Shown: positions 1-22,314, numbered from the stretch's first letter. The stretch: DNA of 64,000 nt from Actinostola sp. cb2023 (GCA_033675265.1 JAUJYZ010001417.1:1-64000); one strand, 5' to 3'. The notes: generated from the letters alone by a model not told the origin. Translations and numbers: made by a program.

Positions 1-323
1 TCTTGTCCAATGCATTTTTCAAACAAAATCTTAGAAAACGGTTCGAATTTTACTGTTTTAATCTTGCATTAATCTCCTCAGTGTGATCAAGGATCATTAT
101 GAAGCCAGAACCACATGACCTCTTAATTAGGCCAAGTCTCCTATCGTCCTTGTTTACAATGTACTGTTATGGTGCTCATCTAATTTCTCAAAACCTAGTG
201 TTAGATATATTACATATATTATAAAGGGTCCATCAAGGCTGTTTGGTTGTGTTTATCAATGCGTAGACTGTATTCACTAGTGTACACCTTGCAGGGTCAA
301 AGTACTTGTTATAAAATACCATA

Positions 324-9031
<8,708 letters not shown>

Positions 9032-9418
9032 CTTGGATGAAGACCACAACAAATGATTGTCACTCCAACGTCGGGCAGTTTGCTAAGCAAGAGAGGTAGG
9101 AGGTACGCCGGCGCGTTTGCCGGGTTTGCACACGTGGTAACTTATGGGGGAGGGACGGAGGGTACGTGAACTGAGCCTGCGCTACTTGTGTTCTGCGCTC
9201 TTTTTGGCGTGGGGAAAGGGGATGGGGAGGTTTAGTCCTATGTGAAAGACTAGGGGTGGGAATGAATTAGACCCCTAAAGTAGACCAATCTATAGCTTTA
9301 TTGCACTACTAAAATAGACCAATGGGGAAGGCTTTCCAAAGGGAGGCCGGGAAAGAGAGGAGGGAAAGGGAGTGTGGAGGACAGTCCCCCTCCCTTTCCC
9401 TCCTCTCTTTCCCACTCC

Positions 9419-9916
9419 CCTTGGAGAGCCTGTTCACTCAAATAGGGAAATCTAGACTAGATAAATATGTTTAGAATGCACCTTCGGTATGCAAGTGCTC
9501 TGCAATGCTTTATAACGTACATAGGTATGATATAACGAGCGCTCTGATTGGTTGGTTACACAGGAAAAAAAAGTAAAAAAACATGAATGTTTTCACCATA
9601 AACCATGATGGTTTTTGATAAAAAACCATTCATAAGTAAAAACATTAATGGGAAATTATCTGGTATTTTAAAACAACCATTTTCAAATGTATTACCATTA
9701 ATGTAATTTAAAAAAAACATGCTTTGTATTTTATAAGAAAAACATTAATGAAAAACAAAAACCATGAATGGAAATCCCTTGGAGAGCCTGTTCACTCAAA
9801 TAGGGAAATCTAGACTAGATAAATATGTTTAGAATGCACCTTCGGTATGCAAGTGCTCTGCAATGCTTTATAACGTACATAGGTATGATATAACGAGCGC
9901 TCTGATTGGTTGGTTA
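9419..9916. repeat. Direct duplication of about 140 bp, spacing 358 bp
   Basis: The block beginning CCTTGGAGAGCCTGTTCACT occurs at 9419 and again at 9777, and both run to GCTCTGATTGGTTGGTTA with almost no differences. The intervening part is AT-rich and self-complementary, as expected of an insertion flanked by a long duplication. Confidence 0.85.
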
Positions 9917-10051
9917 GCGTGTCTGTAAGCCCACAGACATACGCTACGGTTACGGACACACGCTCACATCATCGCCATAGCTCGCGCTCTGAAATCAATC
10001 GGATTTTTTGTTTTGTTTTATATGAATTTGCAGTGACTGATATATAAAAGA

Positions 10052-10235
10052 AATGGTCAATGCTTTGGCTGTGCGTCCATCGAGTTATGGAGCACTTGGG
10101 AATTTGGGAGAGCACTCATGAAGCTAGAGTTGCTCATGCAGTCTAGCAACTGTTACTCTTCTCTCGTGCTCTAGAATTCCAAAATCCCGCGTGCTCCATA
10201 ACTCGCGACTGGACGCACACTAAGCGTCGACCATT
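10052..10235. repeat. Foldback element
   Basis: AATGGTC...GTGCGTCCATCGAGTTATGG at the left mirrors CCATAACTCGCGACTGGACG...GACCATT at the right. Arms of about 60-80 bp with mismatches. Confidence 0.7.
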
Positions 10236-10283
10236 CCTTAATTGCCACCCAACGCCTCAATAAGTCGGGTAACAATAATGATT

Positions 10284-10426
10284 AGAGTGCAATTTAGAAA
10301 AGCGTGAAATAGTACTAATTTAAAATAGTACTAAATAGTGCTATTTCTATTGTTTTCTATTGTTTCATTAGTGCTATTTAGTACTAATTAGTTATTTAGT
10401 TTTCAAGCTTTTCTAAATTGTACTCT
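10284..10426. repeat. Foldback element rich in ATAGTACTA
   Basis: AGAGTGCAATTTAGAAAAGC is mirrored by GCTTTTCTAAATTGTACTCT. The interior repeats AATAGTACTAA-like palindromes. Confidence 0.7.
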
Positions 10427-10541
10427 ACTGATAGTCTATAAAATGATAAGTGAAAATGATGCATCAGTATTTTGGATGCTTTAATTATAAATCTTGAAGC
10501 TACGCAGTGCCAGCAATCTGCAAAAGTCAGTTGCTATATAT

Positions 10542-10542
<1 letters not shown>

Positions 10543-10575
<33 letters not shown>
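10543..10575. repeat. Poly-C tract (33 bases)
   Basis: Uninterrupted C run, G on the minus strand; a candidate G-quadruplex-forming or slippage-prone site. Confidence 0.95.
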
Positions 10576-11648
10576 ACTTACTAAGGAATGCAATAATTCA
10601 ACAAATTCACTTCAAATGTCTTTATTAAGAACCCCAGCAAATAAATATGGATGACACATTTCTTTGTTTACAAACTATTTGTTGCAGATGATTCATTTTA
10701 CATGCAAAAAACGTTGCTCAAACTTATTAATAATTCATGAGAACAAAACATAGGAAATCACTAATGTAAAGGTACGTGGTTTGGATACGTGGTCTTAATT
10801 AGCATACAATTTGGTCAACTTTAACTTTGAATTTCTCCAAGAATTATTCATGGTTTGATCTATCACGTACTCTACGTCATGTACATATACTTATACATCT
10901 ACAAACAGAGCAGCTCATAAGTTATTAATAATAGTGGATAATGACATCCATATGTATTCATTTACACCATATAATAATGATCTCTATTAACATTTTTGTA
11001 TATATCTCTTTTTTTTCTTTTTCTTTTTTTCCTCTCTTCGTCTGTTTCACAGTTTTTTGTTTCTTTTGTTGTTGTTTTGATTCTTTGACTATCTGACTGA
11101 AATTGTTACATTTTTCCAAATACTTCAAAGATAATGTAATTGTCGACAAATGCATTACACAAATGGATGTTTTACGTTAATTAGCAAACTGCATCAATGT
11201 GATTTACTATCAGCAATGATTTGCCTATGCAACTATATAAATTCAAATGCATCCAAATTAAATATCAATATTTTAGGGTGGAATTCCACCAACATCATTG
11301 ATTGAGATCAGCCTGACTATAACTTCATGGAAGATAAGAATAGACTGTACTGTGGACATCTCATAGATGTTGACAATCAGTCTAGATCAAGTGTCTCTTT
11401 TGTGGCCTTCAATGGATACCACATTTAAATGTTCTGTCAACACTTGCTTTTGATAGCATAATATTTCCCTGGCAAATATTGTTTACAAGTCTGTATGTCT
11501 TGTACTGTTGGTTCTTAGGATCTTTCGTTTACTCGTCTTCCACTATTCGAATATATTGGCCAGAATCGAGTCCTTTAGGAACCTGATCCACATTAGTCGT
11601 GGAGGGTAGCAATGTCTGACAAGCGTCCCTTGCCATCGTCATCATCGC

Positions 11649-14600
11649 TTAGCTGCTTTGCTCATGCAGTACCTGTTTTGTCATTTCATACACGGCAAAC
11701 ATCACAGCAATTTGAGGACACACCCTAAGATAGTTGATTGACAGGCCTCGATAAAGACCATGCCTCACACCATCCTCAGTGTACACTGCGATAAATGTGC
11801 TGATGCAAGTTTTGTATTTGTGACCGTCAGCTAAAGATCCTGCAAGCTGCATTCTCCTCCTTACAACATCCAGAGGATACCTGTAAGTATAGAAGAATCA
11901 TTCCAGCATAAGTACACTACTTTGGACATGCATGCATACATGGATATAATTATACAGTACATAGTACATGCCATGTACATGGATATAGAGTCATTTTCGT
12001 ATATGAGTGGGAAGTTGTTATGGTATCGTTCGTGCCATGCCGTGATGATATTGCGCCATGATCATGTGTATCCAAGCATTCTGATTGGTTGAGCAATGAT
12101 TTTGCACACAATTGGTTAAATAGATGTCTTTGAATTCTGTACCGTGACCATAACTCCATCATTCATACGGAAACGACTATATACAGTACAGTACAATGGA
12201 CAGCTACATTTTGTACTGTACATGTACATGTATACTCTGTCAGTATATTGCTCTATATTGAGGCTATCCCTGCAAAATTGCATTTGGTTCCAAGGCAAAA
12301 AGGATAAATTGGAGATGTTTCCAATAAAACAAGATCAAGCATTTGGAATACTTACGCAACAGTCTGGGATGATGCTCCAGATAATGCACCACACACAAGA
12401 CCACCAGTGGCTGTTAACACAGTCTCGCCACTGATTGGATGAACTCTCGTCATGGTTCCATGCAGGGAAACAATGAAATCTTTGAACGACTCGAAAGCAT
12501 AAAATCCCAGGCCTTTGAATACAGAATACAATAACATGAGAGAGGGGAAAGGAATCTAAACACTATACACTATGAGGTCATCAAATGCTCATAGTAGCAT
12601 GTTACTTTTACTGTGTAAAGACATTGTACGACATTGTTCCTAAAAAGAGAGGTACATGTATGTACATGTAATGTACATGTACCCTCCCACTAGACCTCAG
12701 ACTGGCAAAAGCACTGGAAATATATATAATATATGCATTTCATTTATCTCAAAAATAATATTCCTTGGAATAGTAAAGGAAGGCTAGTAAAAAAGAGGTT
12801 GGCCACCTCTTTTGGGAAATCATAATGTAAAGTAATGCTTACCAACTGCAGGAATCATGGAGAGACCAGTGGGAGTAAACCCTCTGTACAGTGCGCATAC
12901 ACCCCCCTCAGTGGAACAAATCTGCCGAAGAGTGGAGCAAATGCCACAGTAACGATGCTCATCCGCAACTTGAAATGCAAGTCTGGATCTGACAACATCC
13001 AAGGGATATGTGCATGTACAAGCTGAAAGGCCCGCAAGTCCTCCAGCAAACATCTTCCCAATGTGTCCATAGTCAAGAGTATCACAGAACAGAGTCTTGT
13101 ACTGCTCATAACACATAAACTGGATAGCTCCATAGGGAAAAACCCTCACCATCATGGCTCCATTACCTGGAAACAATGACAAACAATTAAGAATAGTAAC
13201 TATCACATTAGGACTGCAGTATGTGCATATCAGTGACATGCGGTGCTGCTGTTCATTATTTTTTCAGAAGATCCCAGGGAGAAGGAAGAACTCCCCTATA
13301 GGTATAAGCTACATTTACATGTATACTGGGACAATAAACAGGGACTGGAAACATGTCTGGAACATGGTATCTTGTAAACATGATATTCTCTGGAGAATTG
13401 TTCCTTTATATTTCTGAAATTTATTTGTTCATATTGAAAGGACTAATTCTCCAGAGAACACCATGTTTACATCATAAGGTTTGAAAAGGGCAATTTACAT
13501 ACGAAGCTGAAGAGGTCTATAGGTTCCCAAATTTAGACAATAGATTTCAGTTTTGAGTCAAGAATGAATTGTTTAGCACCACTGTACTCCTTGACAAAAG
13601 ATGCATGTATGCAGCCTATACTATATTTACCTCGAGCCAGTGTAAATTATTCACAAATACCAACGAGAACATGAAAAAATGTTGTTGACAGTAGACGATA
13701 GAACACCTCCATGCAGTCAGAGAGTACAACATTTGTTCGTGTTCTTGTTGGTACAGTAGATTTGTGAATAATTTACACTGACTTGAGGCTAACCCTGCAT
13801 ATATATACATGTACATCCCTCTGCTGTCTGAATTTACAGCGACATCTGCAAACTCGAAAGGGAGCTATTTCAGGTTTGGAACAGGATCACTCAGGGTTTC
13901 AAAGGCTCAGTGGCATGGTACTTCCTACATTTTCAGTACCTCCAAATTAAACCCCCCACATGTACCACTTCCACAAGAGTATTCTATCTGATACCTACCT
14001 CTGTAATACCCCAGGGTACCCTCCTTCTTGTAGATTGCCTTCAGTGCACCAAATACACCTGAAAGTGAGTAATAGAATTATTAAACTATTATAATTGAAA
14101 ATCAATTAGAAGATCAATTAAGCAAACTTACTCATATTCTTGTAATGCTTGTTTTGAGCCTGGAAGAGTATCTTGAGTCGTTCAAGTGGTGCCGTGGTAG
14201 TTTTGGCACAACAAGTCGATAGCCCTGTAATAAATGATACAATACATTGGTACATTGTGTATATGTCAGAGCTGTACCGTAGCTACATGTACATTACTGC
14301 ATGAGAATATTGCCATGATGCACACGTATCCAGAAACTAAAACAGCCAGAATAAAAACATTTTAAAAGTACTTTTACTGCCGAAGAGGAACTGAAGTCTG
14401 AAGACAACAACAATGCAATGATGAGAATGTTGATAAATAGAAATATTGCCAACAACAGTTTTTAGACCTTTTTTAATAGATCGAAAGATGACAGGATGCA
14501 CCGCGCTCCACAATGGGTGAGCTAGTATTCACTGATGTGCATCATGTAAACAATGCCAGCAAGCGAAGTGAAACTACATTATATACAAAAACTGTGTTGA

Positions 14601-15076
14601 CAACTTTGTTTTAACAGTTACTATATCATTCTAGTCGTTCATTCATTACGGCAAATGTAATTGAAACGCAGAGATCAAGATGTATTTGAGTACTATAGAC
14701 TATACGTCTTTCAGACCAGATAATCGATAGAACTGCACTTGAAATGTACAAACTACCAAAGTCCAAAGTGAAATGAAACTTAAGCTTACAATGACAATTT
14801 TACAGGAAAATCTACTATTTTCGTATCGACAAAACAGATATGGTAGAGTAGGTTCTTTGAATAAAGCCTGTGCACATCTTAAAAATAACATGAATGTGGT
14901 TCGTAGTGTAATAAAAGAAAAATAAGGCGTTATTAACTAAAAAGAAAATTGTGTACATTACACTTGCAAGATTAGATTTCACGGCAAACCCAGACTCGAT
15001 CAAGCCTCTACCTTCTCCTTTCGGATGCCAACTTACCTCCAGCAAGACAAGTTTCTGCGATTTTGCTGTGAACCAT
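11649..15076 (-). CDS. SLC25A16: Mitochondrial carrier of the SLC25A16 type, six exons, complete
   Basis: Inner-membrane solute carrier; family members linked to SLC25A16 are thought to serve coenzyme A-related transport. Exons in order: 15076-15037 (ATG, MVHSKIAETCLAG), 14224-14132, 14058-13999, 13166-12843, 12512-12356, 11880-11649 (stop). All borders are GT-AG, phases agree, and the total of 906 nt gives 301 residues, close to the usual 300-330. The three carrier signatures are present in order: TTTAPLERLKILF, TYPLDVVRSRLAF and AYPLDVVRRRMQL. The strongest family mark is the block GNGAMMVRVFPYGAIQFM in exon 4. The N-terminus is shorter than in vertebrates; the start is supported by an in-frame TGA three codons upstream. 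A 31-bp block is tandemly duplicated in the 5' flank (15086-15147). It lies on the same strand as ADH5, about 2.6 kb upstream of it. Substrate is inferred from family only. Confidence 0.92.
11985..12180. repeat. Interspersed MITE, copy in carrier intron 5
   Basis: Shares GTCCAAGCATTCTGATTGG-like sequence and flanking AGATGTCTTYGATTC blocks with 63815-63990. The ends GTTATGGTA and TACCGTGACCATAAC are inverted. Located between the last two exons of the carrier gene. Confidence 0.65.
13378..13474. repeat. Hairpin in carrier intron 3
   Basis: ATATTCTCTGGAGAATTGTTC is mirrored by GGACTAATTCTCCAGAGAAC with a loop of about 35 bases. Confidence 0.6.
13629..13795. repeat. Foldback element in carrier intron 3
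   Basis: CTCGAGCCAGTGTAAATTATTC is mirrored by GAATAATTTACACTGACTTG, and GTACCAACAAGAACACGAAC-type arms continue inward. Likely a MITE. Confidence 0.7.
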
Positions 15077-15523
15077 CTTTTCAGCTCAAAGTACGATTCA
15101 CTTCAAGCTTTATTTGGCTCAAAGTACGATTCACTTCAAGCTTTCTTTGTGAGCTTCTCCTCCTTCGCAAAACTCTCCAAATTCCCGTCAAACAGGAGCG
15201 AAAAATCCAATATCCACTTCGAACAACTCGTCTCTCTGTGTTTCTAAATCCAACTGACCATTAATCGAAGAGAGCGGCCTTTTGGGATGTAGAGATCACG
15301 TTCTTCCACCAAAACAATACACGTTTCTTGTGTCGACTGCCGTGTGTTGATGCACGAAGCTCGGAAAAACACAGGTCATGAGATAATTCCAGGGGGGACC
15401 CCATCGGCATCGGAAATCGCTACAGATAAACAATAACATTCAGGAAATTATAGATTTAAAGAATGTAATAGGTATTAAACATAAGAATATATCTTCTGGT
15501 AAAGTAGACATTCGAAGTTTTTG

Positions 15524-15590
15524 TTTTTGTACCGAATAATGACGAAAACTATCAGTCACTGATAGTTTTCGTCATTATTCGGTACAAAAA
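15524..15590. repeat. Perfect 32-bp inverted repeat with 3-nt loop
   Basis: The arm ending GACGAAAACTATCAG pairs without mismatch with CTGATAGTTTTCGTC around TCA. It lies about 450 bp upstream of the carrier start codon. It could be a tiny MITE or a cruciform. Confidence 0.9.
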
Positions 15591-17910
15591 GTTGTTGTTG
15601 CCTGATTGGATTGGCCTCGTCCCCCCTGAACATGAGCTGTTCACGTGCACATGGTCTATTAGTCCAATATGTCACGTAGCACATATGGGGTGAATCAGTG
15701 AATGTAGCGCAACGCGATTATTTTCAACATTGATTTCATTGATAAACAGTTTCCAAAAGATACTTTGTTCGCTTGAAGTTCAATTCTGTACATCTAGAAA
15801 GCAAATATATATTTCCGTGATTCATGACTGATTGCACTTGCGCAACTATAAAATGGCGCCAAGAATAGCCTAGGCCATAGTCTATGATTTTTGACGGCAC
15901 GGAAATGCGTAGAGGCTGTAGACCGGCAAAGTGAAGACTATACAGTTCAGTGTCATAATCAGATCAGGGAGGACCCTAATCGAAAAAAAAACATGCTTAT
16001 ACTAGTATTTATACTTGGGTGCATTTGAAAATGATATTCATGTTTACAAGTCAGAGACCCGATGTGGGATGGGACTAGGCGGGGCAGGGTGCTAGCGCTA
16101 ATGAAGCCAATAAATGCAAAATTCAAACTAAACTGAACCCCAAAGTTAGTCTCATAGAGTACCCCCTTCTCTACGGGGAATTATAATAAATCTGTACATC
16201 GATAATCCAGTTATGGTCGTACCGGTGTTCCGGGTATTTATAGCACATACCAATCCCGTTAATAGTCTCCTAACCCGGCTTAGTGTCGTCACGCAACGCT
16301 CGCTTCACACGTAAAAGGGACCGTAGCGTGACGCCAGTACAATCGGCTGCGAGTTGATTACTGAGCTCGATGCATTTTCCTGAATACTATACATGTACAT
16401 GTATGTAGATTGTTCCATCGTCCTGCTGTTTCAATGAATAGGATATTTATATGATTTTGCTTAGAAAAAAAGTTTATTTTTAAAAGCTGACTCGTTCCTT
16501 TCTTCGATGGTGGAAGCTTCAAAGTGACAACTTGTAATTGGATATTCCAATAATAAAATAGGGGTAGCTAGCAACGACTTGCTCTTTAAAATAGTTATCG
16601 GTTGGCCGAAATCTTTTTTTCGATCGGCTTATTGGGAACCAAACCACAAGAATATTTCAACCAATCAAAAGAGCGGAATGAAATCGTGTGTTTTGTCACG
16701 CCTGGACTACGTGGCTTGTTATACATGTATATTGTTTAGTATTTGAATAAGTCATTATTATTGTTTCTTTTCATCTGACTAAGCCAAATTGCATACACTG
16801 ACTGAGATATCATATGAACATATATGTGAAACGCTTATTTTCAAATTCAAAAGAAATGAACTCATCGATCGTATGTTGTCAGCCCTCACGAGTTTACAGT
16901 TTGGCAAAGCACGTATTATAAACTGATACACTTTGTGGCCAGAAATGCGTCAACATCGAGGTCACTTGCTACTATATGCTTGGATGCACTGTCAGAAACG
17001 CACGCCCTAAAAAACTTGAAAATTATATTTGGAAATCAGTTCCAACCGTAACGAGGCCTTTTGATCAAACTTGTTCGTAAAGTTTCATCAGTTTTGCCAG
17101 TTCTGTTTCGGCGATCCCGTACTAGAATGGAACCACGACTCTGTTTGTAGGTACACAAGAGGGTCAGTCAAAGTCAAAAACGAAAAGATAACGAAGATTG
17201 ATTTCCCAGTATTCGTTGAACAGGTTGAAACGTGTTCGAGTGACGAAGGCAAAGTCAAATCACAGTCAACCCACAACTACTGGCTAAAGGTCAATGTTTG
17301 GTGACTGAATAGCGCACGGCAACACATGCATGCACGAATCTTCATGTAGATAGACTAATGGTTGCATGTCTATTCCTGTTGTTTTTAACTTAACTGGTTT
17401 AGGAGACCAGAATTTATACATATCAACTTAGTAATAATCATGGTATTAAAACAAAGCACCGGCCAGGGCGATTTTATATTTTACTCCCACTTCAAGATGG
17501 CGGATATTTCCGAGATGGCCTGGAATCTACTAATATGAGCAGCTCAACTTCCGGTGAATCGTATTATTTTCTATTTCTATAGCTACGAGTTCACACAGAG
17601 TTATTCTTGTCATTTTCTTTGTTTTCTTCGATAAATGTTGAAGGTTATACATATTTGGAGGAGAAATCGTCGCAAACAATCCGCAATTGTATGTATTTAT
17701 TGTCTGAAATAAAACGATCCATTGTGATGAAGTGGAGCTTTATTTTCGACTCTCATTTGCTACGTATTCGTACGCGAGTAGAATTTTAAATGCCAATGCG
17801 AAGTCGTAAAAGCGGTAAGTATTGAGGACAACTAAACATCAAGACAGCGGCATAAGATAAAACACGCTTTATCGTGGAAAAATCGACTCGTACGAATATT
17901 AAACAAACAA
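15591..17910. other. Region without a confident gene
   Basis: No exon with supporting splice sites and family similarity was found. An open frame at 17071-17304 on plus (77 codons, ends in YWLKVNVW, with repeated Lys-Val words) has a plausible protein-like composition but no recognised domain. From 17462 to 17775 lies an interspersed repeat that recurs inverted at 54480-54790. Confidence 0.55.
17462..17775 (+). repeat. Interspersed repeat R1, copy 1
   Basis: Contains CCACTTCAAGATGGCGGAT and CTACTAATATGAGCAGCTCA; the same blocks in the same order occur on the minus strand at 54790-54480. About 310 bp, around 85-90 percent similar by eye. Contains an AATAAA-like signal near its end, so it may derive from a transcribed sequence. 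Confidence 0.8.
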
Positions 17911-18479
17911 GACGCTCAATGAGCGTACACTCGGGCTTATGACAAGGACAATGTCAGTTGCGTGAGGAGGGACCTGACAATGACTGACAGTTGCGTGACG
18001 AGGGAGACTATATGTATATATGTGTCGGTGAGTATAGATAAAAATCTCCGAATCGTATTTCCGTAGCACGTACTTGGAACGTCCAGTTGAGGTTCATATT
18101 CATGGTCAGACGGTTCTGATAACGTCTTTGGTTTCTTCGTTATCGCAGAGGAAAGTCGAACTTCGTATATTTTAAACATCCAGTTGATTCAGACTACGGT
18201 ATGATGTGACAAAGCTCGACCAATCTGCTGTCTCTGCCTATACATTGAAAGATCTTGTTCGATTTATCTCGAAATCAGAAAGGAATTATCGATCAAAAAT
18301 CAAAAGCTGCTTCTGTTAGATTTAAGATGTGACCTCAAGTGACCTCAAGTACGTTTAAAGACGTACCACACACGTACCTTGAAGAGTCGGAGATCTTTAT
18401 CGATGCTCACCGACACAAATAGTCTTCCTCGTCACGCAACTGTCATTTTCATAATGCCCGACTACGCTCATTGAGCGTC
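17911..18479. mobile_element. Palindrome-tipped non-autonomous element, copy 1
   Basis: Begins with the palindromic tip GACGCTCAATGAGCGT followed by CGGGCTTATGACAAGGAC, and ends with GACTACGCTCATTGAGCGTC. Subterminal TCAGTTGCGTGA and TCACGCAACTG blocks are also inverted. Same family as 50829-53153. No coding capacity. Confidence 0.8.
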
Positions 18480-21129
18480 CTCTTCTGTAATAGATCCCTA
18501 AAATCTAAGGACGTTTTGATTTCGATTGTATTTTTGCCGTTCACTGACCTGTTTTGAGCGTGGAAATTCTGTTTTAAATAGCGCTACCCGGCGGTTCTAA
18601 AATTAGGTCGCGTAATAGATGTATGACTCACACAAGGATCACACAACTGTAATCGTACTGAAAAGAACACGGAGAAACCTACATTTTATCATGCAAACAC
18701 TGTTTAATTTGAAAACAATTGTCAGTAAAAAAAAAACTAACAGTCCTGTGTGTCGTTTGTTTTCCCTTACTGAAAGTACGATTACAATTTGCCACAAATG
18801 ATTTGTGGCAAGTCTATCATATGGGCTGTAATATCATAGAACTCCCTTAATTAATTGAACAGAAGACTAGCTGTGACTTCACTAAATCTTCCAATAAACT
18901 GTTTTTATTATGAGTCACTCCACATTTATTACTCGTGCCCAGGCCTTTGGCCGTCACGAGTTGAAAAACGCAGTTTGTATTTTTTGTTGTTCGGCGTCGC
19001 AAATCTGCAATCGAGTGGGGCTGGGAGCGAGACCATGAGGCTTGAGATTTCCAAAATGGCGTCGCAAGACACGATAGAAGGCGCTTCATGTCGACTACAT
19101 TTCTCATTAGGGCCATTTATACGAGACCAATTAAGCCGCGGCTTACATAAGACGCGAACTTACCCATCTATACGATCGAGTCTAGCATAAGACGCGAAGT
19201 GTTCGTATAAATGGTTCGAGTCTTATTTTTGTGTCTACTAAGCTTTTGCCTCGCTCTTTTGCCTCGCTTTGATTTCCACTGTTATTATTATTTAATAGAT
19301 AAACCAACTACGTATACAGTACAGTATTACGGAGGAATAATGAATAATAAAGAAAATAATAACTAGACGCTGTATCAGTGCGAACTCGGGCTAATAAGGG
19401 GCTAATAGTATTCCTTCGACTTGTATGTTCAATATAAACGACCAATTGTGGATGACTTTGGTGTGTTTTTACGTACACGCCTTCAAACATACTTTCGTAT
19501 TTTTCTGCTTTTCTTGGAGACGTTTCAACATGTTCACTGGTACTCTGCTTGGTTCACGATCACGTTTAATTATAGCCATGACATTCACATACTATAATCA
19601 ACATACTTTGCATAAACGAGATCTGAATTGTTGTACTTTTATTGACACCATATTAAACATCATTATACTCATGTACACTAACTTTCTCTAGTATTATTTA
19701 CCATGTTTTCCGTTGAATACATGAATCCATGAATCCAAAGCACACGTGCCGACAATCATTTGTACAACAATACTGAGTTAAGCAATGTCAAAATGTACCG
19801 TTCACAAGTATTTAGCACAATAAAAATAAACAAAGAAATCAGGATATTGAGTGTAAGAATCACATACAGTAAATCATACAGTAAATCAGTTAATTTCCCC
19901 GTTTCTTTGTTGATTATGTTTTGCTTCGACATCCAATATGGTGACTTGTAAGTTGTTGTTTTTCTCACCTTCGAAGTTCTTCCCACCAAAACTCGGTATT
20001 GCTTTTCTCAACATTTGAGAAATTCGTTTCAACTCTTAATGTTTGTTAGTTTAGTCATTGCTAGTCGCACATTGTTCAGGGCCTTGCCACAGCAAGCCCG
20101 AGTAATAAAGACAATCTGAAATTGCAGTTGTAAACTTACTCCGACACATCGCACATACAAATCGGTCATATCCTTAAAATAGGTTGTATTTGAAGAAACG
20201 ATACACGATCCTGATTAGATCTCAGAGTTTCCCCCTAAAATAGAAAATGTATCGAAAATTTGGTGGGAAAAGCTTTTATTGGAAGCTTATAGTGAATTTC
20301 GCGGGTTAATCTCTTAAACTAGAACCCAGTTCCCGCCCGGCCAAACGCTCGCTCCAATGTCATAAATTCCCCTTACTTCGCGGCCTATTTTATCCGTGGT
20401 AAAAAAGAAACTGGTGCTTAAATTTCTGTAGCTATAGCAATGGAGGTTAGGCTGCAAGGTCAGAGAAAATGGCAGCCGATGGAAGTGTTTTGAAGCTAAA
20501 AATCGTCTCGTAATTTGACATGTTCGACTGCTTCGCTTCGATGGTATAAAACAGAACTTCAAGAAAAGTCGCAAGTGAACATTGGTATTTGGAAGAAAGC
20601 TTAATATTGGAAGCAATCCAGCTATGTCGGGGCACCACCAAAATTCAAGTGTTACAATTATTGTATTTCGTAAGGCTGAGCAACAGGAATCGATCGAACT
20701 GCTGGCATGATGAAATCCCATACATTCGAACACTACGGAGACCTGACATTCACCCTGAAAAAGTCGCTAGAAGACGAAAGGATATTTACAATCGATAACT
20801 TGGCAAGTAAACTTCAGTCGCAAGTATTTTATATTCCGTTGTTACAATTTATCGTAGATCACTGGTTCGTTTGTAAATGACAGCCTAAACATTGACTTTC
20901 TTCGATTTTACTGTAAATTATACGAAGATCGAGTGCCGTAATGGGAATGGGTCTAGCATATAATTAGGATAAAATCCCGGATGTGACACAAATTTCTGTG
21001 CGATGAGATGTGTCGCAGTTATCAAGCTGCTCCGTAATAGCAAGATCTGTACATCAGTACATAAATTGCTGTTCTTAAGCTTCTGGAACTGTCCAGATAT
21101 TTCTTCTTTTTTGGACCTTAATTTGCTAG
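18480..21129. other. Region without a confident gene
   Basis: Only short unsupported open frames. A fragment at 19108-19220 (GCCGCGGCTTACATAAGACG) belongs to the same repeat as 24690-24850 and 36660-36820. The rest is AT-rich unique-looking sequence. Confidence 0.5.
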
Positions 21130-22257
21130 CCTGTGCTCGCATCCAAAAACTACGGTATAGTCAGTCTGCAAATCAGTGCAGGATTCCTTGTTCTGGACCC
21201 CCAGCATAGTAGCACGATTATATATAATAGCTTCTGATTGGCTATCGCCAATTTTCATTCTTACGCGTGTCTTGATTGGTTGTGGTACTCAAGCTATGTT
21301 TATTTTCAAAATGGTATCCACCTTTACTTTTAGCGAGGATATATGGACACAGCATTTACAGCCGTACATGACCAGTTTGAATTGTAAAGTCTTTATCCAG
21401 ACCAACGAAAGGCTATAAAAGTATTCTTTGAGAAAAAAACGTGTTGAAGTCGATAACAAACATTCAGGGTGAACCCGGCGGCAAACACATCAACATAGTT
21501 CTCGTTTAAGACTTGTTGTATCGTTTCTTCGTCCTCCCCTCCATGGATATAGATAGAATGGCTAGTCTACAAAATACAGGGCCCAATCTGAAGACAGATT
21601 GCAAGCCACTGGCTGGCCGCCTCGGTAGTCAAACTCCCCGAGTTAACGAGCCGACGAGCGGCACTGAAATAAATATTCCAAGACACTTCTATTACATTTA
21701 TTTATCGTTTTCAATCAATTACTCCGCTGGAATTATATTGCTAAAAAAACCTGGTCGTCCGTTAAGGATGGGGAATGAGCAGTATTGCTAAATCGATTGA
21801 CACGTTACAAAAGTAATTTCAGATTTATAAAGTAATTACAACAACAAGAAACAACAACACTTGAACCACGAGGTTTAAGGTGGATCAATACATCTGCTAC
21901 CATTGCCTGGGAAGATACTGGAATATCATACTGAGATACTTGCCGTAGCCTGTGGGGATATTGACAGGGATTTACAGACACGTTGTTTTTCTCAAAGAAT
22001 GTTCTTATAGCCTGTCGTCGGCTGTAAATGCTGTGTCCATATATCCTCGCTAAAAGTCAAGGTGGAAGCCATTTTGAAAATAAACATAGCGCGAGTACCA
22101 CAACCAATCAAGACACGCGTAAGAATGCGAATTGGCGATAAAATCAGAAACTATTATATATAATCATGCTACTATGCTGGGGGTCCAGAACAAGGATTCT
22201 TGCGTTGTATCGTGGACGGACTTACCGTGGTTCAGTTCGGATGCGAGCGCAGACTAA
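21130..22257. mobile_element. Foldback element with about 250-bp arms
   Basis: The left arm (about 21130-21450, containing GGACCCCCAGCATAGTAGC and the TTGGTTGTGGTACT block) is repeated inverted at about 21990-22257. Central sequence 21450-21990 is single-copy here. Half-copies with the same CTATGCTGGGGGTCCAGAAC block occur at 24340-24510 and 36310-36480. Confidence 0.75.
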
Positions 22258-22314
22258 CCACGTAACAAACGCTGGCTGTGATCACCCTCAACTTGTCTCA
22301 TGATTTCGCCTTTT

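Larger units (their letters stand above)
9032..11648. other. Intergenic region between ADH5 and the SLC25A16-like gene; no gene seen
   Basis: No supported coding exon. It holds an inverted pair of C-rich blocks (about 9355-9420), a 140-bp direct duplication (9419-9558 and 9777-9916) around an AT-rich stretch of palindromic AACATTAATG-type words, two foldbacks (10052-10235 and 10284-10426), and a run of 33 C at 10543-10575. Both flanking genes are on the minus strand, so the ADH5 promoter should lie just above 9031, but no clear core motif was recognised. Confidence 0.7.

Noticed and set aside
17071..17304. 77-codon frame as an exon
   Set aside because: Composition is protein-like, but there is no acceptor/donor pair or family similarity I can name; recorded only as an observation.
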